64,000 bases of DNA, taken from the NCBI RefSeq assembly GCF_000253255.1, contig NC_015580.1:2555001-2619000 (forward strand), read 5' to 3'. The translations under genes and the position numbers were made by a program. Source of the stretch: Novosphingobium sp. PP1Y (GTDB lineage Bacteria; Pseudomonadota; Alphaproteobacteria; Sphingomonadales; Sphingomonadaceae). Under the pieces are notes generated by a model. The model saw only the letters and a program-made list of their open reading frames with translations, made no database searches and was not told where the DNA came from. Positions 32,182-41,039 of the stretch are shown one piece after another; position 1 is the stretch's first letter, and each line of letters starts with the position of its first letter.

Positions 32182-33168
32182 TTACGTCAAATGAAAAATT
32201 CGAAATAAAATTTCGTGTATTGCATTAGAATCAAAATTTTCAAACGACAGCCTTGGCCAATCTTCCGGGGGCTGGTGCCGCAGCCAGGTGAATTGTCGCT
32301 TGGCGTAGTTGCGGGTTGCCTGACTGCCGCGCGCGATGGCGTCCACGAGGGGCCAGTCTCCGCGCACGACTCCGGCAAGCTCTGGTACGCCGATTGCACG
32401 CATCACCGGCAGGGCGGGGTCGAGATCGCGGGTAAGGAGCGTCTCGACTTCGGCAAGCGCGCCGCGCTCGATCATCCGCTCGAAGCGCAGGTCGCAGCGG
32501 CGGTAGAGCGCCTGCCGTTCGGGCAGGAGGATCGCGGGAAACACGGTGACGGCATTGGCGATGCCGCCTGAAGTCTCGGCATGCCATTGCGCCAGCGTCT
32601 TCCCGCTCGACCGGACGACTTCCAGTGCGCGAGCGATGCGGGCGGTGTCCGCTGGGGCGAGGCGACTGGCACGCTCCGGGTCTTCCTGCCGGAGCGCGGC
32701 AAAGGCCTCATCGACGGGCAGCGCGCGAACGGAATCGCGGATGGCAGGATCTATCGCCGGGACCGGAGCGATGCCTTCCAGCAGGGTCTTTATATAAAGG
32801 CCGGTACCGCCGACGAGGATGGGCAGGGCGCCTTCAGCGTGGATCGCCGAGATCGTCTGCCGTGCAGCTTGCGCCCAGTCGGCGGCGGAGCAGCTTCGCG
32901 ACCCGTCCCAGTCTCCGAACAGGCGGTGCTCGATCCCGCCCATTTCCTCGAACGTCGGCCGCGCGCTCAGGACCTGCAGGTCGGCATAGACCTGCGAGCT
33001 GTCGGCATTGACGACGACGCAGCGGCGGCCGAGTCTTTCGAGTTCCCGTGCCAGCATGACCGCACAATCGCTCTTGCCGCTGGCGGTCGGCCCTGCGATG
33101 AGCGCCAGCGGTGGCCGGTCTGCGGCCGCGATATTCAACGATGCATCAAGGATATTTGCAGTGCTCAT
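32182..33168 (-). CDS. miaA: MiaA, tRNA dimethylallyltransferase
   Basis: 328 aa from ATG 33168. P-loop LIAGPTASGKSDCAVMLA (about residue 25-40), DSSQVYADLQVLSARPTFEEMGGIEHRLFG, LVGGTGLYIKTLLEG, LLPERQALYRRCDLRFERMIERGALAEVE, and NYAKRQFTWLRHQ at the C-terminus. Adds the isopentenyl group to A37 of tRNAs reading UNN. Its start codon overlaps the serB start on the opposite strand. Confidence 0.97.
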   Translation of the reverse strand: MSTANILDASLNIAAADRPPLALIAGPTASGKSDCAVMLARELERLGRRCVVVNADSSQVYADLQVLSARPTFEEMGGIEHRLFGDWDGSRSCSAADWAQAARQTISAIHAEGALPILVGGTGLYIKTLLEGIAPVPAIDPAIRDSVRALPVDEAFAALRQEDPERASRLAPADTARIARALEVVRSSGKTLAQWHAETSGGIANAVTVFPAILLPERQALYRRCDLRFERMIERGALAEVETLLTRDLDPALPVMRAIGVPELAGVVRGDWPLVDAIARGSQATRNYAKRQFTWLRHQPPEDWPRLSFENFDSNAIHEILFRIFHLT

Positions 33169-34045
33169 TGCCCGGCTGATAGCAGAACCGGATCATCTCT
33201 CCGCAAGAATCGACGCGGCCCGTGCCGACATGGAGCAACGGGGCGTGCGCCTGGCCGAGGCATCGATGCTCGATTTCTGCGGACAGACGATGCAGATCGA
33301 GTCGCCCGACAGCGATGCGCTGGCCATGCGCGCATCGCTCGATGCGCATTTCGAGGTGACCGACGGCCTCGTCTGCGAAAGCGAGCCGCAAGTGCCCGCG
33401 CTGTTCATTTCCGACATGGATTCGACCATGATCGGGCAGGAATGCATCGATGAACTGGCGGACTTCGCTGGCCTGAAGGATCGCATCGCCGACATTACCG
33501 AACGAGCCATGCAGGGTGAGCTGGACTTCGAGCAGGCCCTTCGCGAACGCGTCGGATTGCTTGAGGGCCTGTCGGTCGAAGCGATCGACCAGTGCCTTGC
33601 CGGTCGTATCCAGCCCATGCCCGGATCGAAGGTTCTGGTGCAGACGCTCAAGAAGCTGGGTTGCCGTACCGTGCTGGTAACGGGCGGCTTCCACCACTTC
33701 GCCGATCCGGTCGCCGAATGGCTGGGCTTCGAAGAGGTCGTCGGCAATCGCCTTGAAGTTGCGGATCGCAAGCTGACCGGCGGCCTTGTCGGCGGCATCG
33801 TCGACAGTTCGGTGAAGAAGGGCACGCTGCTTTCGATCATGGCCGAGCTGGCCGAAGGTGCGACGAGCCTTGCCACAGGCGATGGCGCCAATGACATCCC
33901 GATGCTTGAAGCGGCCACTTACGGCATTGCCTACCACGCCAAGCCCAAGGCGCGCGCTGCCGCAAATGGCTGGATCAACCGCGGAGACCTCACCTCGGTC
34001 CTGCGCCTGCTGGGCATTCCCGAGAAGGACTGGGTCCGCGATTGA
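33161..34045 (+). CDS. serB: SerB, phosphoserine phosphatase
   Basis: 294 aa from GTG 33161, with AAGGA 9 bases upstream; this start overlaps the miaA ATG region by 8 bases on the other strand. N-terminal ACT-like part (about 75 aa), then the HAD domain: nucleophile motif FISDMDSTMIGQECIDELADFAGL, motif II VLVTGGFHHFADPVAEWLGF, motif III/IV AELAEGATSLATGDGANDIPMLEAATYGIAYHAKPK. Last step of serine synthesis. Confidence 0.95.
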   Translation: MLIARLIAEPDHLSARIDAARADMEQRGVRLAEASMLDFCGQTMQIESPDSDALAMRASLDAHFEVTDGLVCESEPQVPALFISDMDSTMIGQECIDELADFAGLKDRIADITERAMQGELDFEQALRERVGLLEGLSVEAIDQCLAGRIQPMPGSKVLVQTLKKLGCRTVLVTGGFHHFADPVAEWLGFEEVVGNRLEVADRKLTGGLVGGIVDSSVKKGTLLSIMAELAEGATSLATGDGANDIPMLEAATYGIAYHAKPKARAAANGWINRGDLTSVLRLLGIPEKDWVRD

Positions 34046-34071
34046 TGGCGGGGTTGTACCTTCGCTGAGTT

Positions 34072-34121
34072 CCTCCCCGTTGCGAAGCAATGGGGAGGGA
34101 GATCAGCCGCCGGACTGGCGG
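34072..34121. repeat. REP-like double hairpin between serB and purL
   Basis: Two adjacent stem-loops: CCTCCCCGTTGC-GAA-GCAATGGGGAGG (12 pairs, one G-T) and CCGCC-GGACT-GGCGG. The CTCCCCGTT...GGGGAG core resembles palindromic intergenic repeats that I recall as widespread in sphingomonad genomes. It lies between two convergent genes and could also terminate both. Confidence 0.6.
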
Positions 34122-34128
34122 AAGGGTG

Positions 34129-36288
34129 TTACGCCTCCATCCAGTCCCGGAAGAACGCCTCGTTGGCCTCGCGAAGATCCGCGATTTCGACGCCGGCGAC
34201 CTTGCTTCCGCCGACGCTGCCGATTCTGACCGCACCGGGCAGTTCGGTTCCGGCCGGGGCCGTCACGACGTAGCGGCCCTGATCTTCACCGAAAGCTTCG
34301 GCAGTCGAAAGAGCGCTGCCGAGGGTGCAGCCCTTGCCGCTGGCGAGGGCCATTTCGGCAAGCGCGACCAGCAGGCCGCCGTCGCTGATGTCATGGACGG
34401 CGGTGACCTTGGCCTGGCCGATCCATTCACGCACGGTTGCGCCGTTGGCACGTTCGGCATCGAGATCGACCTTCGGCGCTTCGCCCGCTTCCTGGCCGGC
34501 AATCTCGCGCAGCCACAGCGACTGGCCGAGGTGCGTGCCCGAACCGCCCAGCACAAAGATGTCGTCGCCTTCGTTCTTGAAGGCGATGGTAGCCATCTTG
34601 TCGTGGTCGACGAGCAGGCCGACGCCGCCGATTGCCGGTGTCGGCAGGATCGCCGAGCCGCCGCCGGTGGCTTTCGATTCGTTGTAGAGCGAGACGTTGC
34701 CGGACACGATCGGATAGTCGAGCGCGCGGCAGGCATCGCCCATGCCGTTGAGGCAGCCGACGATCTGCGCCATGATCTGCGGGCGCTGCGGGTTCGCGAA
34801 GTTGAGGCAATTGGTGATTGCCAGCGGCAGGCCGCCGACCGCGCAGATGTTGCGGTAGGTCTCTGCGACCGCCTGCTTGCCGCCCTCGTAAGGGTCGGCA
34901 TAGCAGTAGCGCGGGCTGCAGTCGGTGCTGATCGCCAGCGCCTTCTGCGTACCGTGGACACGCACGACCGCGGCATCGCCGCCCGACTTTTGCATGGTAT
35001 CCGCGCCGACCTGGCTGTCGTATTGTTCCCAGATCCACTTGCGCGAAGCGAGGTCCGCCCCGCCCATCAGCTTGAGCAGATCCGCGCCCAGGTCTGTGCT
35101 TTCGGGCACGTCGCCCAGCGCGGGCACCTTGGCCCATGCCTTGTACTCTTCGGGGCTGACGTAGGGGCGCTCGTATTCCGGCGCATCGTCGGCGAGCGGG
35201 CCGAGCGGAATGTCGCAGACCACTTCGCCGTCGAACTCGAGGACCATGTGGCCGGTATCGGTGACTTCACCGATCACCGCGAAGTCGAGTTCCCACTTCC
35301 TGAAGATCGCTTCGGCCATGGCTTCCTTGCCCGGCTTGAGGACCATGAGCATGCGCTCCTGGCTCTCCGAAAGCATCATCTCGTAAGGCGTCATCGCCTC
35401 TTCACGGCAGGGCACCTTATTCATGTTGAGCCGGATGCCCGCGCCGCCCTTGCTGGCCATTTCGACCGAGGAAGAGGTGAGGCCCGCCGCGCCCATGTCC
35501 TGGATCGCGACGATAGCATCGGTCGCCATCAGCTCGAGGCAGGCCTCGATCAGCAGCTTCTCGGTGAAGGGATCGCCGACCTGCACGGTCGGGCGCTTCT
35601 CGTCCGAGTTCTCGTCGAAGTCGGCAGAGGCCATGGTGGCGCCGTGAATGCCGTCGCGGCCGGTCTTCGAGCCGACGTAGACGATGGGGTTACCCAGGCC
35701 GGTGGCGGCGCAGTAGAAGATCTTGTCGGTTTCGGCCACGCCCACGGTCATCGCGTTGACGAGGATGTTGCCGTCGTAGGCCTTGTGGAAATTCGTCTCA
35801 CCGCCGACGGTGGGCACGCCCACGCAGTTGCCGTAGCCGCCGATTCCCGCGACCACGCCCTGCACGAGGTGCTTCATCTTCGGGTGCTCCGGGCTACCGA
35901 AGCGCAGCGCGTTCATGTTCGCGACCGGGCGCGCGCCCATCGTGAAGACGTCGCGCAGGATGCCGCCGACGCCCGTCGCCGCGCCCTGGTAGGGCTCGAT
36001 GTAGCTGGGGTGGTTGTGGCTCTCCATCTTGAAGATGGCCGCCTGGCCGTCGCCGATGTCGATGACGCCGGCGTTCTCGCCGGGGCCCTGGATGACCCAG
36101 GGTGCCTCGGTCGGCAACTTCTTGAGGTGGAAGCGACTCGACTTGTACGAGCAATGCTCCGACCACATGACCGAAAAGATGCCGAGTTCCACAAGGTTCG
36201 GCTCTCGGCCGAGCGCATGAAGGACGCGCTCGTATTCCTCGGGGCTGAGGCCGTGGGCCTCGACGACTTCAGGGGTGATTCCGCTCAT
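34129..36288 (-). CDS. purL: PurL, phosphoribosylformylglycinamidine synthase II (small form)
   Basis: 719 aa from ATG 36288, preferred over ATG 36306 because AAGG lies 8 bases upstream and the family begins ITPEVVxxHGL. Contains MWSEHCSYKSSRFHLKKLPTEAPWVIQGPGENAGVIDIGDGQAAIFKMESHNHPSYIEP (ATP/FGAR site), then TVGGETNFHKAYDGNILVNAMTVG. The size shows the small PurL that needs PurQ (glutaminase) and PurS, neither of which is in the window. Confidence 0.96.
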   Translation of the reverse strand: MSGITPEVVEAHGLSPEEYERVLHALGREPNLVELGIFSVMWSEHCSYKSSRFHLKKLPTEAPWVIQGPGENAGVIDIGDGQAAIFKMESHNHPSYIEPYQGAATGVGGILRDVFTMGARPVANMNALRFGSPEHPKMKHLVQGVVAGIGGYGNCVGVPTVGGETNFHKAYDGNILVNAMTVGVAETDKIFYCAATGLGNPIVYVGSKTGRDGIHGATMASADFDENSDEKRPTVQVGDPFTEKLLIEACLELMATDAIVAIQDMGAAGLTSSSVEMASKGGAGIRLNMNKVPCREEAMTPYEMMLSESQERMLMVLKPGKEAMAEAIFRKWELDFAVIGEVTDTGHMVLEFDGEVVCDIPLGPLADDAPEYERPYVSPEEYKAWAKVPALGDVPESTDLGADLLKLMGGADLASRKWIWEQYDSQVGADTMQKSGGDAAVVRVHGTQKALAISTDCSPRYCYADPYEGGKQAVAETYRNICAVGGLPLAITNCLNFANPQRPQIMAQIVGCLNGMGDACRALDYPIVSGNVSLYNESKATGGGSAILPTPAIGGVGLLVDHDKMATIAFKNEGDDIFVLGGSGTHLGQSLWLREIAGQEAGEAPKVDLDAERANGATVREWIGQAKVTAVHDISDGGLLVALAEMALASGKGCTLGSALSTAEAFGEDQGRYVVTAPAGTELPGAVRIGSVGGSKVAGVEIADLREANEAFFRDWMEA

Positions 36289-36432
36289 GCGACGCGCCTT
36301 AGCCATGTCATCGCGCGCGCGCTAGTCCGCTTTCACGCCCTGATTCAGGGTTCCTGACGCCAAGGGCATGGCAAAACGCGATTCTCCGGTTCCCACCTTG
36401 ACCGTGTGACACGAGACGGCCATTGCTGCGGC

Positions 36433-36687
36433 ATGAACGGAGAGACCCCGAACATCGACGCCTTGAGCTTTGAGGATGCGCTGCGCGCGCTGGAAGACGT
36501 GGTGCGCAAGCTCGAAAGCGGCGATGTGCCGCTGGAAGATTCGATCACGCTCTACGAACGTGGTGAAGAGCTGCGCAAGCATTGCCAGAAGCGCCTCGAT
36601 GCGGCCCAGGCACGGATCGAGAAGATCGTCGCCGGACCCGACGGGATGCCGTCCGGCACCCAGCCTTTCGATGCCGCGGATCGCTGA
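36433..36687 (+). CDS. xseB: XseB, exodeoxyribonuclease VII small subunit
   Basis: 84 aa from ATG 36433. Characteristic SFEDALRALEDVVRKLESGDVPLEDSITLYERGEELRKHCQKRLDAAQARIEKI, two long helices. Divergent from purL and 3 bases before ispA, a common xseB-ispA pairing. Confidence 0.95.
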   Translation: MNGETPNIDALSFEDALRALEDVVRKLESGDVPLEDSITLYERGEELRKHCQKRLDAAQARIEKIVAGPDGMPSGTQPFDAADR

Positions 36688-36690
36688 GTC

Positions 36691-37596
36691 GTGGCCCAGG
36701 GCGTAACCGACTCGCTGCTCGCAGAGGGTCTTGCGCGCATCGCTTCCGAGATCGACGGCGCTTTCGATGCACTGTTGCCGGTTCCGGAAGATGCGCGCAC
36801 GCGCCTGATCGAAGCCATGCGCTATGCCGCGATCGGCGGCGGCAAGCGGCTGCGTCCGCTCCTGCTGACCTCGGTGGCCGAAATGTACGGCGTCGACCGC
36901 GGGGCCGCGGTGCGGGCGGCCGTCGCGATCGAGGCGATCCACGTCTATTCGCTGATCCACGACGACCTGCCGTGCATGGACGATGATGCACTGCGCCACG
37001 GCAAGCCGACCGTCCACATCGCTTTCGACGAGGCGACGGCGGTTCTGGCCGGGGATTCGCTGCACGTCTTCGCATTCGAGGTGCTGGCCGATCCGGCGAC
37101 CTGCGCCGATCCCTTCACCCGCATCGAACTGGTCCAGGCGCTTGGCCATGCCAGCGGCGCGCACGGCATGGCGGGCGGCCAGATGATGGACCTCGTCGCC
37201 GAGACGAGCGAGTTCGACCTGCAGACCGTCACCCGCCTGCAACAGCTCAAGACAGGGGCCCTGCTGGGAGCAGCGGTCGAGATGGGCGCGATCCTGGGCC
37301 GGGTCTCGCCGGAAGGGCGCACGCACCTTCGCGGCTATGCGCGCGACATCGGGCTTGCCTTCCAGATCGCCGACGACCTGATCGATTATGAAGGCGATGC
37401 CGCCACCGCCGGCAAGGCGGTGGGCAAGGATGCCAGCGCCGGGAAGGAAACTTTCGTGTCGCTGCTCGGCCCCGAACGCGCGCGTGAACAGGCGAGGCTG
37501 CTGGTTGATCAGGCGATCGCGTACCTTGCGCACTACGGCAAGGAAGCAGACCTGCTGCGCGCCGTGGCGCGCTACATCATCGAGAGGGATCATTGA
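36691..37596 (+). CDS. ispA: IspA, polyprenyl (farnesyl) diphosphate synthase
   Basis: 301 aa from GTG 36691, 3 bases after xseB. Prenyl synthase motifs: GGGKRLRPLLLTSVAEM, first Asp-rich motif YSLIHDDLPCMDDDALRHGKPT, HGMAGGQMMDLV, second Asp-rich motif AFQIADDLIDYEGD. Likely makes farnesyl diphosphate for quinones, hopanoids and carotenoids. Its TGA shares a base with the coaD ATG. Confidence 0.94.
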   Translation: MAQGVTDSLLAEGLARIASEIDGAFDALLPVPEDARTRLIEAMRYAAIGGGKRLRPLLLTSVAEMYGVDRGAAVRAAVAIEAIHVYSLIHDDLPCMDDDALRHGKPTVHIAFDEATAVLAGDSLHVFAFEVLADPATCADPFTRIELVQALGHASGAHGMAGGQMMDLVAETSEFDLQTVTRLQQLKTGALLGAAVEMGAILGRVSPEGRTHLRGYARDIGLAFQIADDLIDYEGDAATAGKAVGKDASAGKETFVSLLGPERAREQARLLVDQAIAYLAHYGKEADLLRAVARYIIERDH

Positions 37597-38126
37597 TGAC
37601 GGCCTTGAAGACCGCTGGCGAACGCGTCGGCGTTTATCCCGGCACTTTCGATCCGATCACGCGCGGTCATGCCGACATCATCCGGCGCGGTGCCAAGCTG
37701 GTCGATCGGCTGATCATCGGCGTCACAACCAACATGTCGAAGAACCCGCTGTTCACCCCCGACGAGCGCATCGCGATGGTGGAGCGCGAAGTGGAGAATC
37801 TGGGCATCGACAACGTCTCGGTGGTGGGCTTCAACGCACTGCTGATGAAGTTTGCCGAAAAGCAGGGAGCAACGGTGATCGTGCGCGGCCTGCGGGCCGT
37901 TGCCGACTTCGAGTACGAGTACCAGATGGCCGGCATGAACCAGCAGCTCAACGCGAACATCGAGACCGTCTTCCTCATGGCCGATGTCAGTCTCCAGCCG
38001 ATCGCATCAAAGCTGGTGAAGGAGATCGCCATGTTCGGCGGCGATATCTCCAAGTTCGTCAGCCCTGCGGTTCGCGACGACGTGGTCGAACGCATCGCCG
38101 CGACCGGTCTCAAGGGCGACTACTGA
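37596..38126 (+). CDS. coaD: CoaD, phosphopantetheine adenylyltransferase
   Basis: 176 aa from ATG 37596 (TGATG overlap with ispA). Nucleotidyltransferase motif GVYPGTFDPITRGHADIIRRG, GVTTNMSKNPLFT, VIVRGLRAVADFEYEYQMAGMNQQLNANIETVFLMADV, and FGGDISKFVSPAVRDDV. CoA synthesis, fourth step. Confidence 0.97.
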   Translation: MTALKTAGERVGVYPGTFDPITRGHADIIRRGAKLVDRLIIGVTTNMSKNPLFTPDERIAMVEREVENLGIDNVSVVGFNALLMKFAEKQGATVIVRGLRAVADFEYEYQMAGMNQQLNANIETVFLMADVSLQPIASKLVKEIAMFGGDISKFVSPAVRDDVVERIAATGLKGDY

Positions 38127-38213
38127 ACAGATCAGTCCGTTTCGTTCATTGTCACGTCATCGCCGGCGCTCTATCGCCCCCCACGATGACTGGCTCCAGC
38201 TTGTGAGTAATCG

Positions 38214-38900
38214 ATGAAATTTCGCCTTCCTCTCACCGCGACGATGATCGGGCTTGCGCTGGTGGCTGCACCGGCCCTGGCGAAGAAAAAGGAAGCACCC
38301 GCACCGGCCGCACCGGCGCTCTCCCCGGTAGTCGATACCGACATGTCGCACGATCCGCAGAACATCCTGGTGCTGGATCTTTCGGACGGCGGCCGCGTGG
38401 CGATCCGCCTGATGCCGGAATGGGCGCCCCACCATGTCGAGCGGATCAAGACGCTGGCCGAGCAGGGCTTCTACAACGGGGTGATCTTCCACCGCGTGAT
38501 CGACGGCTTCATGGCGCAGACCGGCGACCCGACGGGAACCGGCCAGGGCGGTTCGCAGCTCCCCGACCTCGAGGCCGAATTCAATTCGCTGCCGCACCTG
38601 CGCGGCACCGTATCGATGGCGCGCACGAACGATCCGAACAGCGCGAACAGCCAGTTCTTCATCGTTTTCTATCCGCGCTTCTCGCTCGATCACAAGTACA
38701 CGGTGTTCGGCCGCGTGATCTCGGGCATGCAATACGTCGATGCGATTCATCGCGGCGAGCCGCCGCAGAACCCGACGCGCATCGTCCAGGCCTCGCTCGC
38801 CTCGGACCACAAGGCACCGCCTGCACCGGGCACTGTCGCGGCGTCGGCGACGGCGGCCCCGATCACCGCGGACCAGCTCAGCAATTCCAGTTCCGACTGA
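38214..38900 (+). CDS. secreted cyclophilin-type peptidyl-prolyl isomerase
   Basis: 228 aa from ATG 38214. Signal peptide LPLTATMIGLALVAAPALA, a Lys/Pro/Ala linker, then the cyclophilin domain: VDTDMSHDPQNILVLDLSDGGRVAIRLMPEWAPHHVERIKTLAEQGFYNGVIFHRVIDGFMAQTGDPTGTGQGGS, RGTVSMARTNDPNSANSQFFIVFYPRFSLDHKYTVFGRVISGMQYVD. Likely periplasmic folding helper. Ala-rich C-terminal tail. Confidence 0.94.
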   Translation: MKFRLPLTATMIGLALVAAPALAKKKEAPAPAAPALSPVVDTDMSHDPQNILVLDLSDGGRVAIRLMPEWAPHHVERIKTLAEQGFYNGVIFHRVIDGFMAQTGDPTGTGQGGSQLPDLEAEFNSLPHLRGTVSMARTNDPNSANSQFFIVFYPRFSLDHKYTVFGRVISGMQYVDAIHRGEPPQNPTRIVQASLASDHKAPPAPGTVAASATAAPITADQLSNSSSD

Positions 38901-38983
38901 GCGCGGCGCAAGGCGGCGCTCAGTCGCGCGCAATCGCAACGCACGATCTTGTCGAAATCCGCGCGCTGCTCTAGCGCGCGGCC

Positions 38984-40012
38984 ATGCGCGTTGACCTCTT
39001 CGATTTCGACCTTCCCACTGAACGCATAGCCCTTCGTCCGGCCAGGCCGCGCGATGCCGCGCGGATGCTGGTGGTCGATGGCGATGCGCCGTTCTCGGAC
39101 CGCCATGTCCGCGACCTGCCACAGATGCTGCGCAAGGGGGACGTGCTGGTCTTCAACGACACCCGCGTCATTCCCGCCCAGCTCGAAGGCCGCCGGGGCG
39201 AAGCGCGGATCGGCGCGACCCTGCACAAGCGCATCGACCTGCGCCGCTGGCAGGCCTTCGTGCGCAATGCCAAGCGCCTCAGGCCCGGCGACCGGGTCGA
39301 GTTTCCGGCCGAAGTTACCGCGATTGCGGAAGCGCGGCACGAAGACGGCAGCTGGACGCTCGCCTTCGAGGGCGACGAACCGGTTGAAGTGCTGCTCGAG
39401 CGGGCAGGGCGCATGCCGCTGCCGCCCTACATCGCCGGCAAGCGCGATACCGATGAGGCCGACCGCTCGGACTACCAGACGATGTTCGCGCGCGAGAAGG
39501 GCGCGGTTGCCGCCCCGACTGCGGCGCTGCACTTCACCCCTGAACTCGTCGAGCGGCTCGATGAAGCCGGCATCGCCCGCGAGACGCTTACGCTCCATGT
39601 CGGGGCGGGTACCTTCCTGCCGGTGAAGGCCGACGATACCAGCGATCACAAGATGCATGCGGAATGGGGGCGGATCGACCAGGCCACGGCGGATCGACTC
39701 AATGCCGCGCGCGCCGCTGGCGGTCGCCTGATCGCCGTAGGCACGACAAGCCTGCGCCTGCTGGAAAGTGCCGCAGGCGAGGATGACGTGATCCGGCCCT
39801 TCGAAGGTGACACCTCGATCTTCATCACCCCGGGCTATCGCTTCAAGGCGATCGACGGATTGATGACGAACTTCCACCTGCCCAAGTCGACCCTGTTCAT
39901 GCTGGTCAGCGCACTGATGGGTCTGGACAAGATGCAGGCGGTCTATGCCCACGCCATCGGCGCGCAATACCGCTTCTATTCCTACGGCGATTCCAGCCTG
40001 TTGCTCCCCTGA
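38984..40012 (+). CDS. queA: QueA, tRNA S-adenosylmethionine ribosyltransferase-isomerase
   Basis: 342 aa from ATG 38984. MRVDLFDFDLPTERIALRPARPRDAARMLV, FNDTRVIPAQLEGRR, the conserved FAREKGAVAAPTAALHFTPELVERLDEAGI and LHVGAGTFLPVKADDTSDHKMHAEWG, FITPGYRFKAIDGLMTNFHLPKSTLFMLVSALMG. Queuosine synthesis. The partner tgt lies 2.9 kb downstream on the same strand, separated by an ABC exporter and an outer-membrane gene. Confidence 0.97.
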   Translation: MRVDLFDFDLPTERIALRPARPRDAARMLVVDGDAPFSDRHVRDLPQMLRKGDVLVFNDTRVIPAQLEGRRGEARIGATLHKRIDLRRWQAFVRNAKRLRPGDRVEFPAEVTAIAEARHEDGSWTLAFEGDEPVEVLLERAGRMPLPPYIAGKRDTDEADRSDYQTMFAREKGAVAAPTAALHFTPELVERLDEAGIARETLTLHVGAGTFLPVKADDTSDHKMHAEWGRIDQATADRLNAARAAGGRLIAVGTTSLRLLESAAGEDDVIRPFEGDTSIFITPGYRFKAIDGLMTNFHLPKSTLFMLVSALMGLDKMQAVYAHAIGAQYRFYSYGDSSLLLP

Positions 40013-40103
40013 CTGGATACAGGCGGTCCAACTTGTGGGAATTGCGTCGCAATCTCACGGTCCAGGTCTTGGAACTGCCATCGTCATGCCCCATCAAGGC
40101 ATG

Positions 40104-41039
40104 ATGGAATCCATTCTTGAAATTCGCGGTCTCACCAAGACTTACGCGGGCGGCTTTACCGCGCTTCACGGCGTCGACCTCGAAATCCGCAAGGGCGAGA
40201 TCTTTGCCCTGCTGGGCCCGAACGGGGCAGGCAAGACGACCTTGATCGGAGCGGTGTGCGGACTGGTGCGGCCCAGTGCGGGCACGATCCGCGTTTTCGG
40301 CGAAGATCTGCGCTCGCACTGGCGCAGCTTGCGCGCCCGGATCGGACTGGTGCCGCAGGAACTGGCGACCGACATGTTCGAAACGGTCATGCACACGGTC
40401 AATTATTCGCGCGGGCTGTTCGGACTCGCGCCGGACGCGGACAAGATCGAGGAGATCCTCAAGGCGCTCAGCCTGTGGGACAAGCGCAATGAGCAGATCC
40501 GCGCCCTGTCCGGTGGCATGAAGCGCCGCGTGCTGATCGCCAAGGCGCTGGCACACGAACCGCAGCTGCTGTTTCTTGACGAGCCGACAGCGGGCGTCGA
40601 CGTCGAACTGCGCCGCGACATGTGGCAGCAGATCGCCAAGCTGCGCGACCTGGGCACCACGATCATCCTGACGACGCACTACATCGAAGAGGCCGAGGAA
40701 ATGGCCGACCGGGTCGGCATCATCCAGGCCGGACGGATCCGCATGGTCGAGCGGACGTCGGTCATGATGAAGCAGCTTGGCAGGACAGAAGCGCACATCG
40801 CGCTGGCCCAGCCGCTTTCGGACATTCCTGCGTCGCTGGAGCGCTTCGCGGTCACTCTTGGCGATGGCGGCACTGAACTGTGTTATCGCGGAGGCGACGG
40901 CGCGGGGGGCGGCAAGGCCGAAGTGGCCGAACTGACCAAGACGCTGGTCGCAGCCGGCATCGACTACACTTCCATCGATATTCGCGAATCGAGCCTCGAA
41001 GAGATCTTCGTCAATCTGCTTGAAGGAGAGGCGAAGTGA
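40104..41039 (+). CDS. ABC-2 type exporter ATP-binding protein
   Basis: 311 aa from ATG 40104 (ATGs at 40086 and 40101 are alternatives; none has a strong ribosome site). Walker A LLGPNGAGKTTLIGAV (about residue 36-50), Q-loop VPQELATDMFETVMHT, signature RALSGGMKRRVLIAKAL, Walker B LLFLDEPTAGVDVEL, and a switch His in TTHYIEEAEEMADR. The C-terminal 80 residues (GGDGAGGGKAEVAELTKTLVAAGIDYTSIDIRESSLEEIFVNLL) are the usual ABC-2 tail. Its stop overlaps the permease GTG. Confidence 0.93.
   Translation: MESILEIRGLTKTYAGGFTALHGVDLEIRKGEIFALLGPNGAGKTTLIGAVCGLVRPSAGTIRVFGEDLRSHWRSLRARIGLVPQELATDMFETVMHTVNYSRGLFGLAPDADKIEEILKALSLWDKRNEQIRALSGGMKRRVLIAKALAHEPQLLFLDEPTAGVDVELRRDMWQQIAKLRDLGTTIILTTHYIEEAEEMADRVGIIQAGRIRMVERTSVMMKQLGRTEAHIALAQPLSDIPASLERFAVTLGDGGTELCYRGGDGAGGGKAEVAELTKTLVAAGIDYTSIDIRESSLEEIFVNLLEGEAK

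Noticed and set aside
34090..36357. 755-codon plus-strand frame opposite purL
   Set aside because: Shadow; its residues are the low-complexity Arg/Ala/Asp type produced by antisense reading.
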